This document shows positions 1-5,904 of a DNA stretch of 12,664 nucleotides, in pieces. Position 1 is the stretch's first letter. Every line of letters starts with the position of its first letter. The translations under genes were made by a program, and so were the position numbers. The DNA lies in the NCBI GenBank assembly GCA_027297845.1, contig JAPUHG010000295.1, positions 1-12,664 of the forward strand, written 5' to 3'. This DNA is from Gammaproteobacteria bacterium (GTDB lineage Bacteria; Pseudomonadota; Gammaproteobacteria; Steroidobacterales; MnTg04). The notes under the pieces were generated by a model that saw nothing but the letters and a program-made list of their open reading frames with translations, was not told the DNA's origin and searched no databases.

Positions 1-1139
1 TCCCACTTTTTACAGCTCGGACATTTCCAGTACAGGTGCACACCGATGTAACCGCATTGCTTGCATTGGTATCTACGGCCGTCGGCGGATGTTTTCCGCA
101 GGATCCCGGCAATCCGTCTCAGCATGTCCGGGTTCGAAACAATCTGCTCCGAATTTATCTGGAACGCGGCAAACCACTCCCGGAAAGCCTTGTTTTCAGC
201 CAGGTATTCACTCAGGCAATCCTTGATCACGGGATAATCGAGTATGTCGTCCATAATCGCGGCATAGGCGATTGCAGTCCTGTTTTTCGGCCCCTTCTTC
301 GCCAGTGCCTTGAGCGCCTTATTCAAATCGGCGGCCGCTCCTGTCGCTTCGTAACAAGACAGCAAACGCGGCAACACTTCAGCAACAAATTCCGGATCCC
401 AATCAATAAGTTTTCGATAGAGCTTGATCGCCAGCGGGTAATCTTTGGCTTCACGGGCAATATCGGCGCGCATCAGAATCGCGCGTGGGTTTTCCTTATG
501 AATCTGCTTCGATCGACGCAATCGACGCCTGGCCTTGTCAGGCTTCCCATCGTCGATGCAAAGCTGGGCCAGTTCACAGTAATAGTGCGCGATAACCGGT
601 GCCTGGCCAGCCACCTTCTCGGCCTCCAGTTCACGCCGCATTTCTATCGCTTTGCGCCATTCCTGCTCCAGCTCATAAATCGACACCAGCCGTTTCAGTG
701 CAGTCTCGCGAAACAACTCAAACTGTCGCAGTTCCAGGAAGTTTTCTTCGGCGCGGTCCAGCAGACCCGCATGCATGAAATCATCACCAAGAGCCAGCAC
801 GGCGTGGGCCCGATGTTCCATTGAAAGCTCGTCTCTTTGCAGCAGGTTTTGATGGATTCTGATCGCGCGATCAACTTCGCCTCGACGGCGAAACAAATTA
901 CCCAGTGCGAAATGGGTTGCAACTGTCTCCGTATCCATTTCCGCAATCTGCAGGAAAACTTCGAGCGCTTTGTCGGGTTGCTGGTTGAGCAGAAAATTCA
1001 GGCCCTTGGAATAATTCGCGCTGAGCTTTTGCTCGCGCGGCTCCTTTTTGCGACCCGGGGAGTAAGTTGCAAAGGCCCAGCCAACCGCCGCGGCAATGAT
1101 AAACAAGGTGGCGAGCAGTAATGTCGATTCAGTCGGCAT
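1..1139 (-). CDS. lapB: LapB (YciM), LPS assembly/regulatory TPR protein; C-terminal end cut by window edge
   Basis: This inner-membrane protein is known to control LPS synthesis by steering LpxC to FtsH proteolysis and by linking LPS synthesis to export. The minus-strand frame is open from an ATG at 1139 to the window edge, giving 379 complete codons; the E. coli protein is 389 residues, so only about ten are missing. Residues 6-25 form one N-terminal membrane segment. TPR-like helical repeats then run to about residue 345 and include the family signature GNLFRRRGEVDRAIRIHQ at 80-97. The end is a rubredoxin-type metal knuckle with cysteines 359, 362, 373 and 376 (YQCKQCG, then WKCPSC). The start gives the usual short periplasmic lead. 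It lies 23 bases after the lapA stop, consistent with a lapAB operon. No strong Shine-Dalgarno sequence is visible. Identity is very secure. Confidence 0.95.
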   Translation of the reverse strand, partial: MPTESTLLLATLFIIAAAVGWAFATYSPGRKKEPREQKLSANYSKGLNFLLNQQPDKALEVFLQIAEMDTETVATHFALGNLFRRRGEVDRAIRIHQNLLQRDELSMEHRAHAVLALGDDFMHAGLLDRAEENFLELRQFELFRETALKRLVSIYELEQEWRKAIEMRRELEAEKVAGQAPVIAHYYCELAQLCIDDGKPDKARRRLRRSKQIHKENPRAILMRADIAREAKDYPLAIKLYRKLIDWDPEFVAEVLPRLLSCYEATGAAADLNKALKALAKKGPKNRTAIAYAAIMDDILDYPVIKDCLSEYLAENKAFREWFAAFQINSEQIVSNPDMLRRIAGILRKTSADGRRYQCKQCGYIGVHLYWKCPSCKKW

Positions 1140-1162
1140 TATGGTTGTGACCGAAAGCCGTC

Positions 1163-1495
1163 TCAGGCATTTTCCGCACTTTGTTGATCATTCGATCCGG
1201 CATTTGTTTCCGGTAACGACATGGATCGCAGATTTTCCACTTCCTTTTCCACAAGCCTGAGGGAGCGACGCAAGGTTCGTCGTTGCGCCATCATGCGGAA
1301 AATCATGAACGAAGCGCTGACCAACCCCAGTACCCAGCCAAGCGCGAGGCAAGCAATAATCACCAGGGTCAATGGCGCCTGGATCGTGCCAAATGCCAAA
1401 TCGAAAGGGATAACGGCAGGATTCAGGTTGGCGAAAATCGCAGCAAGAGCGGCAACGGCCAGTACCAGAAAGACAACAATAATTCTGCGAACCAT
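1163..1495 (-). CDS. lapA: LapA (YciS), LapA/DUF1049-domain inner-membrane protein
   Basis: The protein has 110 residues, near the family size of about 100. It has a membrane helix at residues 3-22, then the short linker AIFANLNPAVIPFDLAFG (19-36) typical of the family. A second membrane helix at about 41-66 is followed by a basic, coiled-coil-like cytoplasmic tail (RRTLRRSLRLVEKEVENLR). LapA is known to work with LapB in LPS biogenesis, and lapB follows directly 23 bases downstream. In E. coli the pair has a heat-shock promoter. In the 105 bases upstream I found no convincing sigma-32 or sigma-70 promoter, so it may be co-transcribed with ihfB. The last 20 residues are Ser/Asn/Gln-rich and probably disordered. 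The call rests on topology, the linker motif and the lapB neighbour. Confidence 0.9.
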   Translation of the reverse strand: MVRRIIVVFLVLAVAALAAIFANLNPAVIPFDLAFGTIQAPLTLVIIACLALGWVLGLVSASFMIFRMMAQRRTLRRSLRLVEKEVENLRSMSLPETNAGSNDQQSAENA

Positions 1496-1580
1496 GATTC
1501 GTATCAGCCAGTGGTCAGGACACTATTTAACAACAATAACGGCGAAACCGCAGCAGCAAGTGATCGAAATATTAATGCTC

Positions 1581-1596
1581 AGGCCGGGAGAGGCCT
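1581..1596 (-). other. Small hairpin after ihfB, weak terminator candidate
   Basis: A perfect 5-bp inverted repeat (AGGCC/GGCCT on the minus strand) with a 6-base loop starts just after the ihfB stop. The bases after it (GAGCATTAATATTT) are AT-rich but form no run of U. It could be a weak or Rho-assisted end, a partial attenuator before lapA, or chance. The remainder of the ihfB-lapA gap shows nothing else I can support. Confidence 0.25.
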
Positions 1597-1600
1597 TGAT

Positions 1601-1903
1601 CTAATCCCGAATCGGGACGTCCTGACTCTGGTTTACCCGATCGCGCAAGTCTTTGCCGGGTTTGAAGTGCGGGACGTATTTCCCTTCCAGGGCGACCGAT
1701 TCGCCGGTCTTCGGATTGCGACCGATGCGCGGCGGCCGGTAATGTAATGAAAAACTTCCGAAACCACGTATCTCGATACGGCTACCGTTGGCCAGTGAAT
1801 CACTCATGGTTTCGAGCAAATGTTTTACCGCCAACTCAACGTCCTTGGTCGGCAAATGTTTTTGTTTGCGAGCGATGACTTCTATAAGTTCTGATTTTGT
1901 CAT
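1601..1903 (-). CDS. ihfB: Integration host factor subunit beta (IHF-beta)
   Basis: IHF-beta pairs with IHF-alpha to form a nucleoid protein that bends DNA sharply at specific sites in recombination, replication and transcription. The 100-residue product closely matches the E. coli protein (94 residues), from MTKSELIE at the N terminus through RIEIRGFGSFSLHYR (42-56) and GRNPKTGE (61-68) to GKYVPHFKPGK (74-84). The DNA-intercalating proline is P64, and the arm residues that read the conserved TTR bases in E. coli, E44 and R46, are present. A tail of about seven residues (SQDVPIRD) extends past the E. coli end. The gene has its own strong promoter upstream and lies behind the rpsA terminator, as in other Gammaproteobacteria. 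A GGGTAAAGA stretch just before the ATG gives a modest ribosome binding site. Confidence 0.97.
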   Translation of the reverse strand: MTKSELIEVIARKQKHLPTKDVELAVKHLLETMSDSLANGSRIEIRGFGSFSLHYRPPRIGRNPKTGESVALEGKYVPHFKPGKDLRDRVNQSQDVPIRD

Positions 1904-1918
1904 TCTTTACCCGTCTTT

Positions 1919-1931
1919 TATGCTATTGATT
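1919..1931 (-). promoter_or_regulatory. Possible IHF binding site in the ihfB promoter
   Basis: The minus strand reads AATCAATAGCATA, which matches the IHF consensus WATCAANNNNTTR at all fixed positions except the first T of TTR (A here). It overlaps the last two bases of the predicted -10 box and the expected transcription start, and lies in an AT-rich tract that IHF favours. In E. coli, ihfB is known to be repressed by IHF. Autorepression here is inference; a near match in AT-rich DNA can occur by chance. Confidence 0.35.
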
Positions 1932-1958
1932 TATATATCTTTATCTAACATTTTTCAA
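1930..1958 (-). promoter_or_regulatory. Sigma-70 promoter for ihfB
   Basis: On the minus strand the -35 box TTGAAA (1953-1958) and the -10 box TATAAA (1930-1935) each match the consensus at five of six positions and are separated by the ideal 17 bases. The predicted start is near 1923, leaving an untranslated leader of about 20 bases before the ihfB ATG at 1903. It sits directly after the rpsA terminator, just where a new transcription unit needs a promoter. Confidence 0.7.
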
Positions 1959-1960
1959 GT

Positions 1961-2000
1961 AAAAACAAGGCCGCCGTTGTAAATAAATGCAACGGCGGCC
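1961..2000 (-). terminator. Strong intrinsic terminator after rpsA
   Basis: A perfect 11-bp GC-rich stem (GGCCGCCGTTG / CAACGGCGGCC; 1990-2000 and 1969-1979) closes a 10-base loop. It begins six bases past the rpsA stop and is followed on the minus strand by TTGTTTTTA. It should end rpsA transcription. The opposite side carries ATTTTTT, so it could also stop plus-strand transcripts, although no plus-strand gene is seen nearby. Confidence 0.9.
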
Positions 2001-2006
2001 GATTTT

Positions 2007-3683
2007 TTACTTATCTTCCTTACCTGTAATGTGTTCTTTCAGTAGTTCACCAAGGCTGGTTCCACTGCTCGTTTCCGAACGATAGGCCTGTACGGCTTCG
2101 GCCTCTTCGTGTACCTCTTTCGCCTTGACAGACAACGCGATCCGCCGGGTTTTGCGATCGAGACCAGTAAATCTCGCATCAATTTCCTGTCCTGGTTTCA
2201 ACACGGTGCGCGCATCTTCAACGCGGTCACGTGACAACTCGGATGCGCGTAAATAACCTTCCACGCCATCCGCCAAAGTTACCACCGCACCACGAGCATC
2301 AACTTCCAAAATGGTGCCGGTTACGATGGTTCCCTTCGGATTTTCCGCGAGATAACTCGAGAACGGATCCTTGTCCATCTGCTTGATACCGAGAGAAATT
2401 CGCTCGCGGTCAGGATCGATAGACAGGATCACGGCTTCCAGATCGTCACCCTTCTTGTAATTACGCACGGCTTCTTCGCCCGGGATATCCCAGGAAATAT
2501 CCGACAAGTGGACCAGTCCATCGATACCGCCTTCCAGGCCGATAAAGATGCCGAAATCGGTAATCGACTTGATCTGTCCCTGCACGCGATCGCCCTTGTT
2601 GTGACTGGTGCAAAACTCGGCCCATGGATTTGCCTGACACTGCTTGATGCCAAGCGATATACGACGTCGCTCTTCGTCGATTTCGAGCACCAGGACCTCG
2701 ACTTCCTGTCCGATGTGCACGACTTTCGCCGGGCTGACGTTTTTGTTCGTCCAATCCATTTCCGAGACGTGAACCAGGCCTTCAACGCCGGCTTCGATCT
2801 CAACAAAACAACCATAATCCGCAACATTGGTGACCTTGCCGAACAGGCGGGTCTGCGGCGGATAGCGACGCGCAAGATCGCGCCACGGATCATCACCAAG
2901 CTGTTTCATGCCCAGTGAAACCCGCATACGCTCACGGTCAAACTTAAGAATTTTGACCTCTACTTCCTGGCCGACCTCGACAATTTCGGATGGGTTTTTG
3001 ACCCGCTTCCAGGCCATGTCGGTGATATGAAGCAAACCATCGATGCCACCAAGATCAACAAAGGCACCGTATTCGGTCAGGTTCTTCACGACGCCCTTGA
3101 CGATGTTTCCGTCTTTTAGGTTCTTGAGCATTTCTTCGCGCTCGGCGCTGAATTCCTGCTCGACCACGGCGCGACGTGAAACCACCACGTTGTTCCGTTT
3201 TTGATCCAGCTTGATGACCTTGAATTCCAGCGGCTTGCCTTCCAGATAGCTCGGATCTCGCACTGGCCGAATATCAACCAGCGAACCGGGTAGGAAGGCG
3301 CTGACAAATTCGATTTCAACGGTGAACCCGCCTTTAACGCGACCGGTGATCACCCCGGTGACGATCTCCTCGTTGTTGAAGGACTCCTCGAGACGCGACC
3401 AGGTACGGGCGCGTTTGGCCTTCTCACGGGATAAGCGTGTTTCACCAAATCCGTCTTCGACTGCGTCGAGTGCAACCTCGACTTTGTCCCCGACTTCTAC
3501 CTCTATTTCACCCTTTTCATTACGAAACTGGTGTGTGGGTATCACGGCTTCTGATTTGAGGCCCGCATGTACGATAACGGCTTCGGGGCTTACCGACACG
3601 ACACTGCCGGTGAGGATGCTGCCTGGCTTCATTTGTTGGGTGGCCAGACTTTCTTCAAATAATTCTGCGAAACTTTCTGTCAT
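2007..3683 (-). CDS. rpsA: 30S ribosomal protein S1
   Basis: S1 is the large RNA-binding protein of the 30S subunit that helps load and unfold mRNAs. The product has 558 residues (557 in E. coli) and begins MTESFAELFEESL, nearly the E. coli start. Six S1 OB-fold repeats lie at about residues 21-87, 105-171, 192-260, 277-347, 364-434 and 451-520. The first two are the divergent ribosome-docking pair and the later ones carry typical G-FV-GL-H cores (for example TEYGAFVDLGGIDGLLHI at 203-220). The ATG at 3683 was chosen by alignment. The frame stays open to 3752 and would add MTLWQGCAQR..., which matches nothing in the family. There is no Shine-Dalgarno sequence before the ATG, as in E. coli rpsA. 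The gene lies between two terminator-like hairpins, downstream of cmk and upstream of ihfB. Confidence 0.97.
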   Translation of the reverse strand: MTESFAELFEESLATQQMKPGSILTGSVVSVSPEAVIVHAGLKSEAVIPTHQFRNEKGEIEVEVGDKVEVALDAVEDGFGETRLSREKAKRARTWSRLEESFNNEEIVTGVITGRVKGGFTVEIEFVSAFLPGSLVDIRPVRDPSYLEGKPLEFKVIKLDQKRNNVVVSRRAVVEQEFSAEREEMLKNLKDGNIVKGVVKNLTEYGAFVDLGGIDGLLHITDMAWKRVKNPSEIVEVGQEVEVKILKFDRERMRVSLGMKQLGDDPWRDLARRYPPQTRLFGKVTNVADYGCFVEIEAGVEGLVHVSEMDWTNKNVSPAKVVHIGQEVEVLVLEIDEERRRISLGIKQCQANPWAEFCTSHNKGDRVQGQIKSITDFGIFIGLEGGIDGLVHLSDISWDIPGEEAVRNYKKGDDLEAVILSIDPDRERISLGIKQMDKDPFSSYLAENPKGTIVTGTILEVDARGAVVTLADGVEGYLRASELSRDRVEDARTVLKPGQEIDARFTGLDRKTRRIALSVKAKEVHEEAEAVQAYRSETSSGTSLGELLKEHITGKEDK

Positions 3684-3750
3684 TTTGTTAATACCAAGGG
3701 CTCGCGCCCACCTTGTAAATCGCTGCGCACATCCTTGCCACAACGTCATC
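3684..3750 (-). promoter_or_regulatory. rpsA translational leader: SD-less start with adjacent hairpin
   Basis: The transcript before the rpsA ATG has no purine-rich Shine-Dalgarno core; the last 11 bases read GUAUUAACAAA. Just upstream, 3695-3715 can fold as CAAGG/CCUUG around an inner GC-GCGA-GC hairpin, or alternatively as GGGC-GCGA-GCCC, both with a GNRA-type loop. E. coli rpsA is known to initiate without an SD, using a structured leader that S1 represses. A similar role here is inference from that likeness. No convincing sigma-70 promoter was found in the cmk-rpsA gap. Confidence 0.4.
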
Positions 3751-3780
3751 AAAAAAAATGCTCCCCAGTCCCTGGAAAGC
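3751..3780 (-). terminator. Intrinsic terminator or attenuator between cmk and rpsA
   Basis: The minus-strand RNA can form a 9-bp stem, GCUUUCCAG / CUGGGGAGC, with a GGA triloop (3760-3780). It is followed by CA and eight U residues (3751-3758). Two of the nine pairs are G-U wobbles that pair only in the minus-strand RNA, as expected for a signal on that strand. It starts 30 bases after the cmk stop. It may end the gyrA-to-cmk transcript or act as an attenuator for rpsA. Confidence 0.65.
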
Positions 3781-3810
3781 GCTCTGGTGTCGCCCGAAAT
3801 TGCTCCCGGA

Positions 3811-4500
3811 TTACCGGTCAGACAAAGCCCTGGCGACGATTTTCTTTACCCGTTCAACCACTTCGTCTATCGAGAGACTGGTGGTATCCAGAATCTCGGC
3901 ATCCGACGCCGGTCTCAACGGCGCGACCGCGCGCTCAGTATCTCTGCGATCACGCTCCGCAATGTCCGCGGAAAGGACGGGGAGGCTAACATTAATTCCC
4001 TTGTCCTTCAACTGCTTATGCCGTCTTTGAGCCCTTTCTTCGGGGCTGGCCGTGAGAAATATTTTTACCGGTGCATCCGGAAAAACCACATTGCCCATAT
4101 CGCGTCCATCGGCGACCAGGCCGGGTACTTCCCGGAAGCTTCTTTGCAGTTCCATCAAGGCTGTGCGAACGGCTGGCATGGCCGCAATTTTCGACGCATT
4201 TTTTCCCGTTTCTTCGTTCCTGACATCATCGGTAACGTCGGTCTGACCGAGAAATATCTGCTCGTTGCCGTCTGTCGCACTGGCAAATCTGACCTCCAAT
4301 CCGGCTGCCAGGCTGGCAAGCGCGGATTCATCGTCCAGAGCCACCGCAGAATCCTGCGCGGCCACCACGGTAAGGCGATACAAAGCACCGCTGTCCAGCA
4401 AATGCCAGCCCAGATATTCAGCCATCTGGCGCGCAATGGTTCCCTTGCCCGTACCACTGGGCCCGTCGATTGCCACAACAGCGATGTCCTGTTTTTCCAC
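3811..4500 (-). CDS. cmk: Cytidylate kinase
   Basis: The enzyme phosphorylates CMP and dCMP with ATP in nucleotide recycling. From the chosen start the product is 229 residues (227 in E. coli). Visible motifs are the P-loop GPSGTGKGT (13-21), LLDSGALYR (34-42), the CMP-binding DGRDMGNVVFP (131-141) and ERDRRDTERAVAPL (182-195). The start is uncertain. A GTG at 4500 has AGAGGA six bases upstream, gives the family's usual N terminus and leaves a 10-base gap after aroA. An in-frame ATG at 4524 would overlap the aroA end by 14 bases, has a weaker AAGG upstream and adds eight residues (METSRGIV). Either way it is translationally coupled to aroA. The neighbours aroA and rpsA are the classic context. 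Confidence 0.95.
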   Translation of the reverse strand: MEKQDIAVVAIDGPSGTGKGTIARQMAEYLGWHLLDSGALYRLTVVAAQDSAVALDDESALASLAAGLEVRFASATDGNEQIFLGQTDVTDDVRNEETGKNASKIAAMPAVRTALMELQRSFREVPGLVADGRDMGNVVFPDAPVKIFLTASPEERAQRRHKQLKDKGINVSLPVLSADIAERDRRDTERAVAPLRPASDAEILDTTSLSIDEVVERVKKIVARALSDR

Positions 4501-4510
4501 AACGATTCCT

Positions 4511-5866
4511 CTACTGGTCTCCATAGGGCGTACCTTTTTCCGAATTCGCCGCAATGTTTGCCCCCGCTTGCACAAGCAAATTCCTGAACCCGGGGAAAGA
4601 TGTCTGGATGCACTCCGTCCCGGTAACCGTCAGCGGGCCCTTCGCTACGAGCCCAAGGATACTCAGCGCCATCGCAATGCGATGATCGCCGGCACAGGCG
4701 ACTCTGCCACCGTTTATTTCACCCCCCCGGATGTTCATGCCATCGGGCCGAGTCTCGACAAAAACACCCAGCGAGCGCAATGCCACAGCCATGGCTTCGA
4801 TACGGTCGCTCTCCTTGATCCGCAGCTCTGCGGCGCCTCGAATCGTGGTTTCGCCCTGTGCACAGGCAGCCGCTATGCAAAGCGCGGGGAACTCATCGAT
4901 GGCCGGAACCACCAGTTCCGCCGGCACCTCGATCCCGGTCAAGGCCGATGGCCAAATGTGAATCTCGCCAATCGGCTCCGCATCACCGACTGGATGCTGC
5001 GCCACTTCAATTCGCGCACCCATATTCTGCAACAAACTGATTAACGCGGTACGCCCGGGATTCAGACCGACATCCATCAACCGCGTAACGCCCTTCCCCG
5101 CCAGGCACGCGGCGACCATGAAAAAGGCGGCAGCTGAAAAATCCCCTGGCACGGTAAATTCAACCGGCTGCAATTTAGCCGGTCCGGATACCAGCGTAGT
5201 CGGTCCTTCGATTTGAACCGGACAATCAAACAACGGCAGCATTCGCTCGCTGTGATCGCGGAGCAATCCCGGTGCAGTAATGCTGCTTTCGCCATCCGCA
5301 TACAGTGCGGCCAGTATGACCGCGGTTTTTACCTGGGCGCTGGCAACCTCGATTTCTATTCGGCCCGCACCAAGACCCGGATTGCCATCAATTCGAAGGG
5401 GCGGACAGCCATTGCTGGTCGTGATCTCAGCACCCATCTGCCTGAGCGGAACGGCCACGCGCTCCATCGGTCTTCCGCTCAGCGATTTATCGCCAATTAG
5501 CGTGCTGGAGAACTCCTGCGCGGCGAGCAAACCACAAAGCAGTCGCATCGTGGTTCCGGAATTACCGCAATGAATCGCACCGGCAGGTTCACGCAGGCCA
5601 TCAAGACCGTTTCCGGTTATGCTCAAGATATCGCGGTTCCACGCGTACTCGACACCGAAACAATTGAGCGCTGCCAGTGTCGCCAGGCAGTCTTCGCCCT
5701 CGCTATAACCTCTGATGGTGCTGGTACCACTGGCAATTGCCGCGAGCATCGCGACCCGGTGGCTAATCGACTTGTCGCCGGGGAAATAGAGGTCGCCACC
5801 AATCTGCCCACCCGCTACGGTCAGACAGCCAGTATCATCGGTGTGGCGTTGTGACCCGCTGCTCAA
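4511..5866 (-). CDS. aroA: 3-phosphoshikimate 1-carboxyvinyltransferase (EPSP synthase), class II-like
   Basis: This shikimate-pathway enzyme joins PEP to shikimate-3-phosphate. The 451-residue product carries PGDKSISHR (29-37, with PEP/S3P-binding K32), GNSGTTMR (101-108), SGRPMER (130-136), SAQVK (176-180), RDHSE (203-207), AIDEFP (322-327) and KESDR (351-355). GDKS, SAQVK and R-x-H-x-E are class II traits. The residue aligned with the CP4 tolerance alanine is glycine (G104), as in sensitive enzymes, so glyphosate tolerance cannot be assumed. The start is a TTG: the frame has a stop 21 bases upstream, and no ATG or GTG occurs before the catalytic motif. AGGGGGT precedes the TTG by three bases. 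In Pseudomonas this gene is fused behind tyrA; here no tyrA sequence is present. Confidence 0.95.
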   Translation of the reverse strand: MSSGSQRHTDDTGCLTVAGGQIGGDLYFPGDKSISHRVAMLAAIASGTSTIRGYSEGEDCLATLAALNCFGVEYAWNRDILSITGNGLDGLREPAGAIHCGNSGTTMRLLCGLLAAQEFSSTLIGDKSLSGRPMERVAVPLRQMGAEITTSNGCPPLRIDGNPGLGAGRIEIEVASAQVKTAVILAALYADGESSITAPGLLRDHSERMLPLFDCPVQIEGPTTLVSGPAKLQPVEFTVPGDFSAAAFFMVAACLAGKGVTRLMDVGLNPGRTALISLLQNMGARIEVAQHPVGDAEPIGEIHIWPSALTGIEVPAELVVPAIDEFPALCIAAACAQGETTIRGAAELRIKESDRIEAMAVALRSLGVFVETRPDGMNIRGGEINGGRVACAGDHRIAMALSILGLVAKGPLTVTGTECIQTSFPGFRNLLVQAGANIAANSEKGTPYGDQ

Positions 5867-5869
5867 TCG

Positions 5870-5876
5870 ACCCCCT
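5870..5876 (-). promoter_or_regulatory. Ribosome binding site deciding the aroA TTG start
   Basis: The minus strand reads TTAGGGGGTCGATTG just before aroA. AGGGGGU can pair with the 16S anti-SD over seven positions with one G-U wobble, ending three bases before TTG. The spacing is short but usable. It is the only initiation signal between the upstream in-frame stop (5885-5887) and the first conserved motif. It also covers the stop of a five-residue mini-ORF (MNKQA, 5875-5892), whose translation is unsupported. Confidence 0.55.
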
Positions 5877-5904
5877 AAGCCTGCTTATTCATGGATTAGC
5901 CGGG

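Noticed and set aside
36..824. 262-codon plus-strand open frame at the left end
   Set aside because: It lies opposite lapB, whose TPR and rubredoxin-knuckle motifs are unmistakable on the minus strand.
1496..1600. Search for a heat-shock (sigma-32) promoter before lapA
   Set aside because: E. coli lapA has one, but no CTTGAA/CCCCAT-like pair with suitable spacing is visible in this gap.
3322..4587. 421-codon plus-strand open frame across rpsA, the gap and cmk
   Set aside because: It spans two well-identified minus-strand genes and their intergenic terminator; the product resembles no known protein.
5875..5892. Five-residue mini-ORF (MNKQA) between hisC and aroA
   Set aside because: It has no Shine-Dalgarno sequence and no run of regulatory amino acids, and is short enough to be chance, although its stop overlaps the aroA ribosome binding site.
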